From NCBI GenBank assembly GCA_937894535.1, contig CALBHI010000496.1, forward strand, positions 1 through 5,127: a stretch of DNA of 5,127 bases, written 5' to 3'. A program made the translations under genes and the position numbers. Source of the stretch: an uncultured Verrucomicrobiota bacterium (GTDB lineage: Bacteria > Verrucomicrobiota > Kiritimatiellia > CAIVKH01). The notes beneath the pieces are model-generated. The model was not told the DNA's origin and ran no database searches. It saw only the letters and a program-made list of their open reading frames with translations. Below, one piece after another: positions 1-5,127 of the stretch; positions within the stretch are counted from its first letter, which is position 1, and every line of letters begins with the position of its first letter.

Positions 1-1383
1 GAGATCGCCAACAACCCCCATTCCGACTTGAGCATGGGCCAGGCCGGACTGGTCGGTGGCTTGAAATACCGTCACTTCTACACCCATTCGCCGACCACAA
101 ACTTCACGGCGGAAATCCTGTTGTTCCAGGCGCAACATCCGCCCGTGTATTACCTACTGACCTGGCGGCTTTTTGACTGGGTACGCACCCAGCACGGCTA
201 CCGCGAGGCGGTGTATGTGCAACGTTCACTTCAACTGCTGTTCGGGGCAGCGGCCCTCGCCATCCTGCTCGGCACCTTGCCCGTGCTCTTCAAGGACCCC
301 GGCCTGGTGCGTCTGCTCGCGCTGGTCATCAGCCTCCTGCCGATGTACCTGATCTACATCCTGCGCGTATCGAACGACGCCCTCGCCGTGTTGTTCGCCG
401 CGCTGGCGTTCAGCGTGCTGGCCCACCTGCGCACCGACCGCCGGCTGATCATCCGCTGCATCCTCGTGGGCCTGCTGCTCTCGGCCGGCGCGATGACCAA
501 GACCATCGCGTTTCTCCTGCTGCCGGTGGCCGTGGTCTATGTGGCGGCCCATGTGCTCGACCGCTCGTTCGCCCGCTGGCGGGTGATCGCCGGTGCACTG
601 ATCATCCCGCTGGTGTACATCGCCTGCTGCCACCGCTACCACCTCGCCAGCAAGGAAAAATTCGGCACGATGTTCCCGGCCTTGGAGACCATCGTCAACG
701 CGGGCCAACACCATGGCCTGACCGATCTGCTCGGCGCGATCAAGCTGAGCGATGCCTGGACGTTTTTCGTCGACCGCCTGATCATCAACAATGTCTGGAA
801 GAGCGGCATGACCTTCCTCGAACCCGACGCAGGCTGGGAGTGGGCCATCGCCGCGGTATTCGCCCTCGGGGCATTCGGCTGGTTGCTCCGCCTGATCACC
901 CCGGCACGCCGCCGCGAACTGGCGGCCGCCGATCCCGGACGCTACCTGTTCCTCTGCCTGCTCACCGTCGGCGCGACCTTCGCCGGGGCTTATGCCCACG
1001 GACTCAATTGCCGCCTGGCCTGGGGTGAGCTCATCACACCCGCCTACTATGTGATGGTCGCATTCCCGGCCTTGATCGCCCTGATCACCTACGGGCTTAC
1101 CGCCCTGACGCGTCCCGTCGCGATCACCCTGCTGATCCTGCTGGGCATCCTGTACATCGGCACCGAATTCGACGCCCTGCTGCGTGTAGCCATTCCCTAT
1201 TGGACCAACACCCATGAACCGGCGCTGATGATCGAGCGGTTGCGGTTGCTGAGCTCGGAATGGACCGATCCCCTGCTCGCGCTGCTCTGGTGGGTGATGG
1301 CCTACGCCGTGCTCGTGCTGCTGATCCAATGCACGTTGCACCGCACGGGCGACGACCGCCAACCGGTGGGCCATGACCGCTGA
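1..1383 (+). CDS. Polytopic membrane glycosyltransferase, GT-C / GT39-like (5' partial)
   Basis: The frame is open from the first base, so the true start and the N-terminal membrane helix lie before the window; 460 residues are visible. The sequence is strongly hydrophobic, with about ten transmembrane segments, for example at nt 226-294, 304-369, 379-430, 457-558 (probably two), 577-630, 835-897, 943-1005, 1039-1107, 1111-1180 and 1273-1332. Near the N-terminal side is a QHPPVYYLL motif (about nt 133-159), typical of lipid-linked-sugar-dependent GT-C enzymes of the PMT/ArnT (GT39) and DUF2142 type. A later AGAMTKTIAFLLLPV stretch (about nt 487-531) also resembles these families. Such enzymes move a sugar from a polyprenyl-phosphate donor to a lipid or protein acceptor on the outer face of the inner membrane; donor and acceptor cannot be told here. 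The catalytic acidic residue, usually in the first periplasmic loop, would be upstream. The last 11 bp overlap the rsmB start, suggesting co-translation. The membrane GT-C class is fairly secure, the exact family is not. Confidence 0.75.
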   Translation, partial: EIANNPHSDLSMGQAGLVGGLKYRHFYTHSPTTNFTAEILLFQAQHPPVYYLLTWRLFDWVRTQHGYREAVYVQRSLQLLFGAAALAILLGTLPVLFKDPGLVRLLALVISLLPMYLIYILRVSNDALAVLFAALAFSVLAHLRTDRRLIIRCILVGLLLSAGAMTKTIAFLLLPVAVVYVAAHVLDRSFARWRVIAGALIIPLVYIACCHRYHLASKEKFGTMFPALETIVNAGQHHGLTDLLGAIKLSDAWTFFVDRLIINNVWKSGMTFLEPDAGWEWAIAAVFALGAFGWLLRLITPARRRELAAADPGRYLFLCLLTVGATFAGAYAHGLNCRLAWGELITPAYYVMVAFPALIALITYGLTALTRPVAITLLILLGILYIGTEFDALLRVAIPYWTNTHEPALMIERLRLLSSEWTDPLLALLWWVMAYAVLVLLIQCTLHRTGDDRQPVGHDR

Positions 1384-2671
1384 TCCGGGCGCCCACCGCA
1401 TCATCCGCCAACGCGACATCGCACTGTCCGTCCTCGGCGACGTGGCGGCCGCCGTCGCCGCCCACCAACCCGCCGACGCCGCCCTCGCCCGCGTGTTCAA
1501 CCAGCACCCGATGTTCGGCTCACGCGACCGCCGCCGCTGCGCCCATGTGGTGTTCGCCCACTTCCGCTGGCTAGGTTGGACCAACCGGCTTGCGCCCGAA
1601 TCCGTGTCCCGGCAGGTCGCCTGGGCCCTTGCCCTCGAACCCGATCCCGCGGCCCATGATCCCGATCCCGCCATCGCCGCCTGGCGCGCGGATACCGGAT
1701 TGACCAACGCCGAGGCCGATGCACTCGCCCACGCCGGTCTCGCCACGAAAACCACCTTGCTCCGCCAGCGTATTCCCGAGGTATCCATCGCACCCGCCGA
1801 TCTGCTACCGGCATGGACCGCGGAGTCGCTCGATCCAACCCTCGATCTCGATGCCTTCGTCACCTCGGTTCAAGACCGACCTCCGACCTGGGTGTGGATC
1901 GAACCTGCGCGCTGCACGGCCTTCACGGCCATGCTGTCCGCCCAACGCCTCGTCCACCACACCCATTCGCTTCTGCCGGGCGCGGTCGCCATCTCCTCCC
2001 CGTTCCAACGCCAGATTCTCGAACGCGCGTGGGGTGGCCCCATCCAGATCCAGGACATCGGATCCCAAGCCGTCGCCGCGATCTGCGCCGCCCGCCCCGG
2101 AGAATCCTGGTGGGATGCCTGTAGCGGAGCCGGGGGCAAGACCCTGCAACTCGCCCGCCAGGTCGGGGCCTCCGGGTCGGTCATCGCCACCGACATTCGG
2201 CCATCGGTGCTCGCCAACTTGCAACGCCGCGCCGCGGAAAACCGGCTCACCCAGATCACCACCCTGCCCCTCGACAGCGCCACCGATACACCGCCGGGGC
2301 GCATCTTCGATGGCGTGCTCGTGGATGCCCCCTGCTCCGGCCTCGGTACCTGGCCGCGGAATCCCGATGCCCGTTGGCGCACCGGTCCCGATGACCCCGC
2401 CCGCTATGCCGAAATCCAACGTCGCCTGCTCGCCCATATCGCCCCGCGCGTCAAAACGGGCGGCCGCCTCGTCTACGCCCTCTGTACCCTCACCCGCGCC
2501 GAAGCACGCGCCGTCACCGCGTGGTTTCTCGCGCACCACGCCGATTTCACACCCGACCCCTTCACCGATCCGCTCAACGGAACCATGATCCACGGCGAAC
2601 GCTTCATCCATCCCGCCGAAGGCCCCGGCGACGGCATGTTCATCGCCACCTTCCGCCGCAATCCGACTTGA
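1373..2671 (+). CDS. rsmB: 16S rRNA (cytosine-C5) methyltransferase, RsmB/Fmu family
   Basis: This 432-residue cytoplasmic enzyme probably methylates C5 of a 16S rRNA cytosine (C967 in E. coli) using S-adenosylmethionine. The N-terminal ~135 residues look like the NusB-type RNA-binding domain of RsmB, including the FGSRDRR segment, and a linker with RPPTW at 169-173 follows. The Rossmann methyltransferase domain has motif I DACSGAGGKT at 248-257, an acidic motif II residue D274 (ATDIRPS), motif IV DAPCSGLGTW with C321, and motif VI VYALCTL with C371. C371 matches the nucleophilic cysteine and C321 the release cysteine of this family. The C-terminus (GDGMFIATFRR) is also typical, and total length is close to E. 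coli RsmB (429). The ATG at 1373 lies inside the end of the membrane glycosyltransferase gene. It has only GGTGGG two bases upstream, too close for a normal Shine-Dalgarno sequence, so translational coupling is likely. The next in-frame candidate, GTG 1442, would cut into the NusB-like domain. RsmF-like specificity is the main alternative, but the NusB-like domain argues for RsmB. Confidence 0.88.
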   Translation: MTADPGAHRIIRQRDIALSVLGDVAAAVAAHQPADAALARVFNQHPMFGSRDRRRCAHVVFAHFRWLGWTNRLAPESVSRQVAWALALEPDPAAHDPDPAIAAWRADTGLTNAEADALAHAGLATKTTLLRQRIPEVSIAPADLLPAWTAESLDPTLDLDAFVTSVQDRPPTWVWIEPARCTAFTAMLSAQRLVHHTHSLLPGAVAISSPFQRQILERAWGGPIQIQDIGSQAVAAICAARPGESWWDACSGAGGKTLQLARQVGASGSVIATDIRPSVLANLQRRAAENRLTQITTLPLDSATDTPPGRIFDGVLVDAPCSGLGTWPRNPDARWRTGPDDPARYAEIQRRLLAHIAPRVKTGGRLVYALCTLTRAEARAVTAWFLAHHADFTPDPFTDPLNGTMIHGERFIHPAEGPGDGMFIATFRRNPT

Positions 2672-2696
2672 TGCCCCCACCCCCCTCCGGCATACT
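2668..2696 (+). promoter_or_regulatory. Candidate sigma70-type promoter for kdsD
   Basis: TTGATG (2668-2673) matches the -35 consensus at 4 of 6 positions and overlaps the TGA stop of rsmB. CATACT (2691-2696) matches the -10 consensus at 4 of 6, with an ideal 17-nt spacer that is very C-rich. Transcription would begin around 2702-2704, giving a leader of about 68 nt before kdsD. No terminator hairpin separates rsmB from kdsD, so read-through is also possible. This is a motif match by eye only. Confidence 0.4.
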
Positions 2697-2702
2697 CGCC
2701 GC

Positions 2703-2758
2703 GTGTCCAATCCTTGGAAAACGCCATCGCCACCGTTTCCAATCCCTGGACCATCGCC
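2703..2758 (+). repeat. Imperfect tandem duplication in the kdsD leader
   Basis: Two copies lie 32 nt apart: copy 1 at 2703-2731 and copy 2 at 2735-2758, separated by 3 nt. Both contain the 13-mer TCCAATCCYTGGA (2706-2718 and 2738-2750, one difference) followed by CCATCGCC (2724-2731 and 2751-2758). Copy 1 has five extra bases between the two blocks. The 13-mer in copy 1 is a perfect inverted repeat, TCCAA-TCC-TTGGA; copy 2 has one mismatch in its right arm. The pair could be a duplicated operator or simply a local slippage duplication; the sequence alone does not decide. Confidence 0.6.
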
Positions 2759-2773
2759 GGAGGAACAGCGTTG
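2759..2773 (+). promoter_or_regulatory. Strong ribosome binding site fixing the kdsD start at TTG 2771
   Basis: GGAGGAA (2759-2765) is a near-perfect anti-SD match. Its GGAGG core ends 7 nt before the TTG codon at 2771-2773, which is ideal spacing. The other upstream in-frame start candidate, TTG 2714, has no purine-rich sequence ahead of it. This site therefore decides the start of the isomerase. Confidence 0.8.
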
Positions 2774-3739
2774 AAGTACATTGAGCGAGCCCGCGAAGTC
2801 ATCGACATCGAAGCAGAAGGATTACGCCGGGTCAGCGCCGGCCTCGGCGAAACATTCAGCCAGGCCATCGACCTGCTGCTCGCCTGCCTCAAGCGCGGCA
2901 ACAAGATCATCGTCACCGGCATCGGCAAGAACCTCCCGGTCGGGCAGAAAATCGCCGCCACCCTCACCAGCACCGGCAGCCCGGCCGTGTTCCTCCACGC
3001 CACCGACGCCCTGCACGGCGAACTCGGCATCCTCAGCGACGGCGATGTCGTGCTCGCGCTCAGCTACAGTGGCGAATCCGACGAACTCCGCACCTTGATG
3101 CCCGCCATCAAGCGCCGCGGCGTCGCCGTGGTCAGCCTGACCGGCTCGCTCGACAACTTCCTCGCCTCCTGCTCCGATGTCGTCATCCCGGTCACCGTCG
3201 ACCGTGAAGCCTGTCCGTTCAACATGGCACCCACGACGAGCACCACCGCCACCCTCGCCGTCGGCGACGCCCTCGCGATGGTCCTGATCGAGGCCCGCGG
3301 GTTCCGCAAGGAAGACTATGCCAAGCTCCACCCCGGCGGGGCCATCGGCCGCACCCTCGTCATGAAGGTCGCCGACATCATGCGCACCGGCGACCGCCTC
3401 GCCCGCATCCCCCGCGGCAGCAAGGTGCAGGATGCCGTGCTCGCCATGACCGAGGCGCGCAGCGGTTCGGTGGTCATCGTCGAGGACGACGGACGCGTCG
3501 CCGGCATCTTCACCGACGGCGACCTGCGCCGCCACCTCAACACCCCCGACCTCCCCAACCGCGTCATCGACACCGTCATGTCCATCAAACCCATCACCCT
3601 GCACCAGGACCAGCTCGCCGTCGAAGTGCTCGCCGTGTTCCAGAAACACAACGTCGACGATTTGATCATTGTCGATTCGAACGGCCACCTTGCCGGCATG
3701 GTCGATATCCAGGACTTGCCCAAATTCAAAATCCTCTAG
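2771..3739 (+). CDS. kdsD: D-arabinose-5-phosphate isomerase (KdsD/KpsF/GutQ family)
   Basis: This 322-residue cytoplasmic enzyme interconverts D-ribulose 5-phosphate and D-arabinose 5-phosphate, the first step toward Kdo for the LPS inner core. The SIS (sugar isomerase) domain covers about residues 40-175 and two CBS domains follow at about 203-257 and 269-321, the classic KdsD layout; E. coli KdsD has 328 residues. Counting from the proposed start, K53 (GIGK), E105 (SGESDE), E146 (DREACP) and H187 (KLHPGG) line up with the catalytic K59, E111, E152 and H193 of the E. coli enzyme at a constant offset of six. The APTTSTTATLAVGDALA and IFTDGDLRR signatures are present. The family's usual GKSG reads GKNL here, a variant next to the catalytic lysine. 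The TTG start at 2771 is chosen because GGAGGAA precedes it at ideal spacing and the protein then begins with the helix KYIERAREVIDIEAEGL typical of the family. A 19-residue-longer form from TTG 2714 is unlikely. GutQ-like or capsule KpsF roles share this fold and cannot be excluded. Confidence 0.93.
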   Translation: MKYIERAREVIDIEAEGLRRVSAGLGETFSQAIDLLLACLKRGNKIIVTGIGKNLPVGQKIAATLTSTGSPAVFLHATDALHGELGILSDGDVVLALSYSGESDELRTLMPAIKRRGVAVVSLTGSLDNFLASCSDVVIPVTVDREACPFNMAPTTSTTATLAVGDALAMVLIEARGFRKEDYAKLHPGGAIGRTLVMKVADIMRTGDRLARIPRGSKVQDAVLAMTEARSGSVVIVEDDGRVAGIFTDGDLRRHLNTPDLPNRVIDTVMSIKPITLHQDQLAVEVLAVFQKHNVDDLIIVDSNGHLAGMVDIQDLPKFKIL

Positions 3740-3752
3740 GAGACGTCCCGTG
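3738..3752 (+). promoter_or_regulatory. Ribosome binding site overlapping the kdsD stop codon
   Basis: AGGAGA (3738-3743) lies with its GGAG core (3739-3742) ending 7 nt before the GTG start at 3750. The kdsD TAG stop (3737-3739) shares its last two bases with this site, so ribosomes ending kdsD translation stop on the next gene's binding site. This supports co-transcription and coupled translation, and selects GTG 3750 over the ATG at 3669 that lies in frame inside kdsD. Confidence 0.8.
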
Positions 3753-4931
3753 AAACACACCGTGCTCGCCGCCCTGCTCCTTGCCGCCACCACCGCGCTC
3801 GCCCAGGAATCGGTCGAACTGCCCCGCCTGGAAACCGAACTTCAATCCATTCCCGAATCGCTCCGCCGCGAAGCCGAAGCCGCCGCCCAACGCGCCATCT
3901 CCTGGCTGGTCAAGAACCAGCAACCCGAAGGCCACTGGTCCAACCCCGACTTCCCCGCCCTCACCGCCCTGCCGGTCTGGGCCATCGTCGGCCACGGCGG
4001 CGATACCGCCGCCGACGCCATCCAGCGCGCCGCCACCTACCTCGTCAGCACGTTTAACGACAACGGCTCCTTCTGCCGCGAACCCCGCGAACAACGCAAG
4101 GGCGGCGGCCTCTGCAACTACAACACCGCCCTGACCATCGTCGCGCTCCACGCCCTCGGCAATCCGCAACACATTCCGTTGATCCAGCGGGGCCGCACCT
4201 TCATCGCCGCCACCCAGCATTTCGGCGACGACATCTACCACGGCGGCATGGGCTACGACGCCGGCACCGGCCGCGCCTACGCCGACCTCTCCAACTCCTA
4301 CCTCGCCTTCGAAGCCATGCGCCTCACCGAAAGCGTGGAGGACCTCCGCAGCACCACCGGCGAACGCGCCGACCTCGATTGGGATGCCGCCCGCCAGTTC
4401 ATCGAGCGTGTCCAAAACCGCCCCGAGTCCAACGACCAGGCCTGGGCCTCGGACGATCCGGAAAACGCCGGCGGCTTCGCCTACAAACCCGACTCCAGCA
4501 TGGCCGGCAGCATCACCAACGACGCCGGCGAAGTCCGCCTCCGCTCCTACGGCAGCATGACGTACGCCGGTCTCCTCAGCTTCATCTACGCCGAGGTCGA
4601 CCGGAACGATCCGCGCGTCCAATCCGCCTACGACTGGACCCGCAGGTTCTGGTCCCTCGAGGAAAACCCCGGCATGGGCCTCCAGGGCCTTTTCTACTAC
4701 TACCAGACCCTGGCCAAAGCCCTATCCGCCCTCGACGTCGACCTCATCCCCCGCGACGACGGCTCCGCCATCAACTGGCGCGCCGACCTGGTGCAAAAAC
4801 TCGTCAGCATCCAGAAAACCGATCCCGACGGCACCGGCTACTGGGTCAACACCGAAGGCCGCTGGTGGGAATCGGATCCCGTCCTGGTCACGGCCTATTC
4901 CCTACTCGCCCTGAATCTCGCGTTGCGCTGA
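3750..4931 (+). CDS. Secreted prenyltransferase/squalene-oxidase-repeat (alpha/alpha-toroid) protein, function unknown
   Basis: The protein has 393 residues. Residues 1-18 form a Sec signal peptide (MKH, hydrophobic core, A-L-A before Q19) with no lipobox cysteine, so a periplasmic or secreted mature protein of about 375 residues is expected. The rest shows degenerate repeats of the squalene-cyclase/prenyltransferase toroid: a helix followed by a Q/N-rich, G-W/Y/F turn. Examples are QQPEGHW (57-63), NDNGSF (103-108), the region 151-169 ending GGMGY, 218-245 ending GGFAY, 294-317, and 347-390 with DGTGYWVN and a terminal helix. I see no DxDD motif of squalene-hopene or class II terpene cyclases, no zinc-ligand set of protein prenyltransferases and no thioester motif of alpha-2-macroglobulin-type toroids, so terpene-cyclase activity should not be assumed. 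The only two cysteines, C109 and C122, could form a disulfide after export. The GTG start is supported by AGGAGA at ideal spacing and immediately yields the signal peptide. It sits 10 nt after kdsD and is probably in the same operon, hinting at an envelope role. Confidence 0.85.
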   Translation: MKHTVLAALLLAATTALAQESVELPRLETELQSIPESLRREAEAAAQRAISWLVKNQQPEGHWSNPDFPALTALPVWAIVGHGGDTAADAIQRAATYLVSTFNDNGSFCREPREQRKGGGLCNYNTALTIVALHALGNPQHIPLIQRGRTFIAATQHFGDDIYHGGMGYDAGTGRAYADLSNSYLAFEAMRLTESVEDLRSTTGERADLDWDAARQFIERVQNRPESNDQAWASDDPENAGGFAYKPDSSMAGSITNDAGEVRLRSYGSMTYAGLLSFIYAEVDRNDPRVQSAYDWTRRFWSLEENPGMGLQGLFYYYQTLAKALSALDVDLIPRDDGSAINWRADLVQKLVSIQKTDPDGTGYWVNTEGRWWESDPVLVTAYSLLALNLALR

Positions 4932-4966
4932 GTTTGACGAAGCGGCTCACCGCGAAAATCTTTCCA

Positions 4967-4994
4967 TTGCCAGCCCGTCCAGGTGTGGTACGTT
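4967..4994 (+). promoter_or_regulatory. Candidate extended -10 promoter for ssrA
   Basis: TTGCCA (4967-4972) matches the -35 consensus at 4 of 6. After 16 nt, TACGTT (4989-4994) keeps the T, A and final T that matter most in a -10 box and is preceded by TGG (4986-4988), an extended -10 element. Transcription would start near 5001, leaving about 78 nt of 5' precursor to be trimmed from tmRNA. An inverted repeat, GGTGTGGTA (4982-4990) against TGCCACATC (5001-5009) with two G-U type pairs, overlaps the -10 region. Motif match by eye only. Confidence 0.4.
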
Positions 4995-5032
4995 ATTCCC
5001 TGCCACATCAGCAGCACCTTTCCTCATCTGAG

Positions 5033-5067
5033 TGTTGAATGTTGGAAGTTGATGGCTGAATGTTGCG
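5033..5067 (+). repeat. Degenerate 7-nt tandem repeat upstream of ssrA
   Basis: Five consecutive heptads resemble TGTTGAA: TGTTGAA (5033-5039), TGTTGGA (5040-5046), AGTTGAT (5047-5053), GGCTGAA (5054-5060) and TGTTGCG (5061-5067). As a result TGAATGTTG occurs exactly twice, at 5036-5044 and 5057-5065, 21 bp apart. The tract is clearly more A+T-rich than its surroundings and ends 11 nt before the tmRNA. It falls between the candidate ssrA promoter and the mature RNA, so it would be transcribed and then removed. Confidence 0.6.
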
Positions 5068-5078
5068 TCTTCGTAAAC

Positions 5079-5127
5079 GGGGGCGACTGGTTTCGACGGA
5101 TACGTTGAAGCCCAGGTGGCGCGCCGA
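5079..5127 (+). ncRNA. ssrA: Transfer-messenger RNA (tmRNA), 5' end only
   Basis: The sequence from 5079 begins GGGGGCGACTGG, continues with TTTCGACGG (5091-5099) and then GAAGCCCAGGTGGCGCGCCGA (from about 5107). This follows the conserved 5' end of bacterial tmRNA: acceptor-stem strand, the D-loop-like TTCGACGG, then the GAAxCCCAxGGTGxxxGCCGA region that opens helix 2. tmRNA with SmpB rescues ribosomes stalled on mRNAs lacking a stop codon and tags the incomplete protein for proteolysis. Only 49 nt are visible; the tag reading frame, pseudoknots and 3' half lie beyond the window. The exact 5' nucleotide, 5079 or 5080, depends on acceptor-stem pairing with the unseen 3' end. The homology is strong because several separated conserved blocks occur in the right order and spacing. 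Confidence 0.93.

Noticed and set aside
226..1863. A 545-codon open frame on the minus strand spanning the glycosyltransferase-rsmB junction.
   Set aside because: It is antisense to two well-supported genes, has a low-complexity G/A/E/Q/R-rich translation with no recognisable domain, and long antisense frames are expected in DNA this GC-rich.
2822..3793. A 323-codon minus-strand frame opposite kdsD.
   Set aside because: The translation is a repetitive G/A/V/D/E composition that mirrors codon bias of kdsD on the other strand, whose catalytic residues are all in place.
3726..4622. A 298-codon minus-strand frame opposite the secreted toroid protein.
   Set aside because: Glycine/alanine/valine-rich shadow translation without motifs; the + strand frame has a signal peptide, ribosome binding site and family repeats.
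3750..4931. Reading the toroid protein as a squalene-hopene cyclase.
   Set aside because: It is far shorter than true squalene-hopene cyclases, carries a secretion signal and has no DxDD motif; the nearby acidic stretch DLDWD (208-212) does not fit the motif.
4942..4963. Possible terminator hairpin GCGG-CTCA-CCGC followed by GAAAATCTTT after the toroid gene.
   Set aside because: The stem is only 4 bp and the following sequence has no clean U tract, so it is too weak to call as an intrinsic terminator.
4379..5038. A + strand frame running past the end of the toroid gene into the intergenic region.
   Set aside because: It is an arginine/proline-rich out-of-frame reading of the toroid gene, with no ribosome binding site, and the tail crosses the candidate ssrA promoter and into the tandem repeat.
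5049..5077. A closer ssrA promoter, TTGATG at 5049-5054 with CGTAAA at 5072-5077.
   Set aside because: The -10 matches only 3 of 6 and lacks the key T/A/T positions, and transcription would begin inside the mature tmRNA.

Overview
This is a GC-rich (about two thirds G+C by eye), densely packed bacterial segment with every supported gene on the + strand. It holds four protein genes and the first 49 nt of a tmRNA gene. The cell envelope looks Gram-negative, because one gene encodes the arabinose-5-phosphate isomerase that feeds Kdo/LPS synthesis. The mix of an LPS enzyme, a GT-C type membrane glycosyltransferase and a secreted squalene-cyclase-like alpha/alpha-toroid protein resembles Verrucomicrobiota or related PVC-group bacteria. 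That placement is an inference from gene content and not a phylogenetic result.

Layout: (1) 1-1383, the C-terminal part of a polytopic membrane glycosyltransferase whose start lies before the window. (2) 1373-2671, an RsmB-type 16S rRNA cytosine-C5 methyltransferase with an 11-bp overlap with gene 1. (3) 2672-2770, a short intergenic stretch with a plausible sigma70-type promoter that begins in the rsmB stop codon, an imperfect tandem duplication, and a strong Shine-Dalgarno sequence. (4) 2771-3739, the arabinose-5-phosphate isomerase kdsD/kpsF, best read as starting at a TTG codon at 2771. (5) 3750-4931, a secreted prenyltransferase/squalene-oxidase-repeat protein of unknown role, starting at GTG, with a Shine-Dalgarno sequence that overlaps the kdsD stop codon. 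(6) 4932-5078, an intergenic region with a candidate extended -10 promoter and a degenerate 7-nt tandem repeat. (7) From about 5079 to the window edge, the 5' end of ssrA (tmRNA).

Two transcription groupings are likely: glycosyltransferase-rsmB, which overlap, and kdsD plus the secreted toroid protein, separated by 10 nt. The kdsD promoter may partly insulate the second pair. The glycosyltransferase and kdsD both fit envelope polysaccharide synthesis, while rsmB and ssrA are translation-related housekeeping genes. No mobile element, CRISPR array, tRNA or defence system is visible. The main points of interest are start-codon corrections, the duplicated leader in front of kdsD, the uncharacterised secreted toroid protein, and the tandem repeat just upstream of tmRNA.
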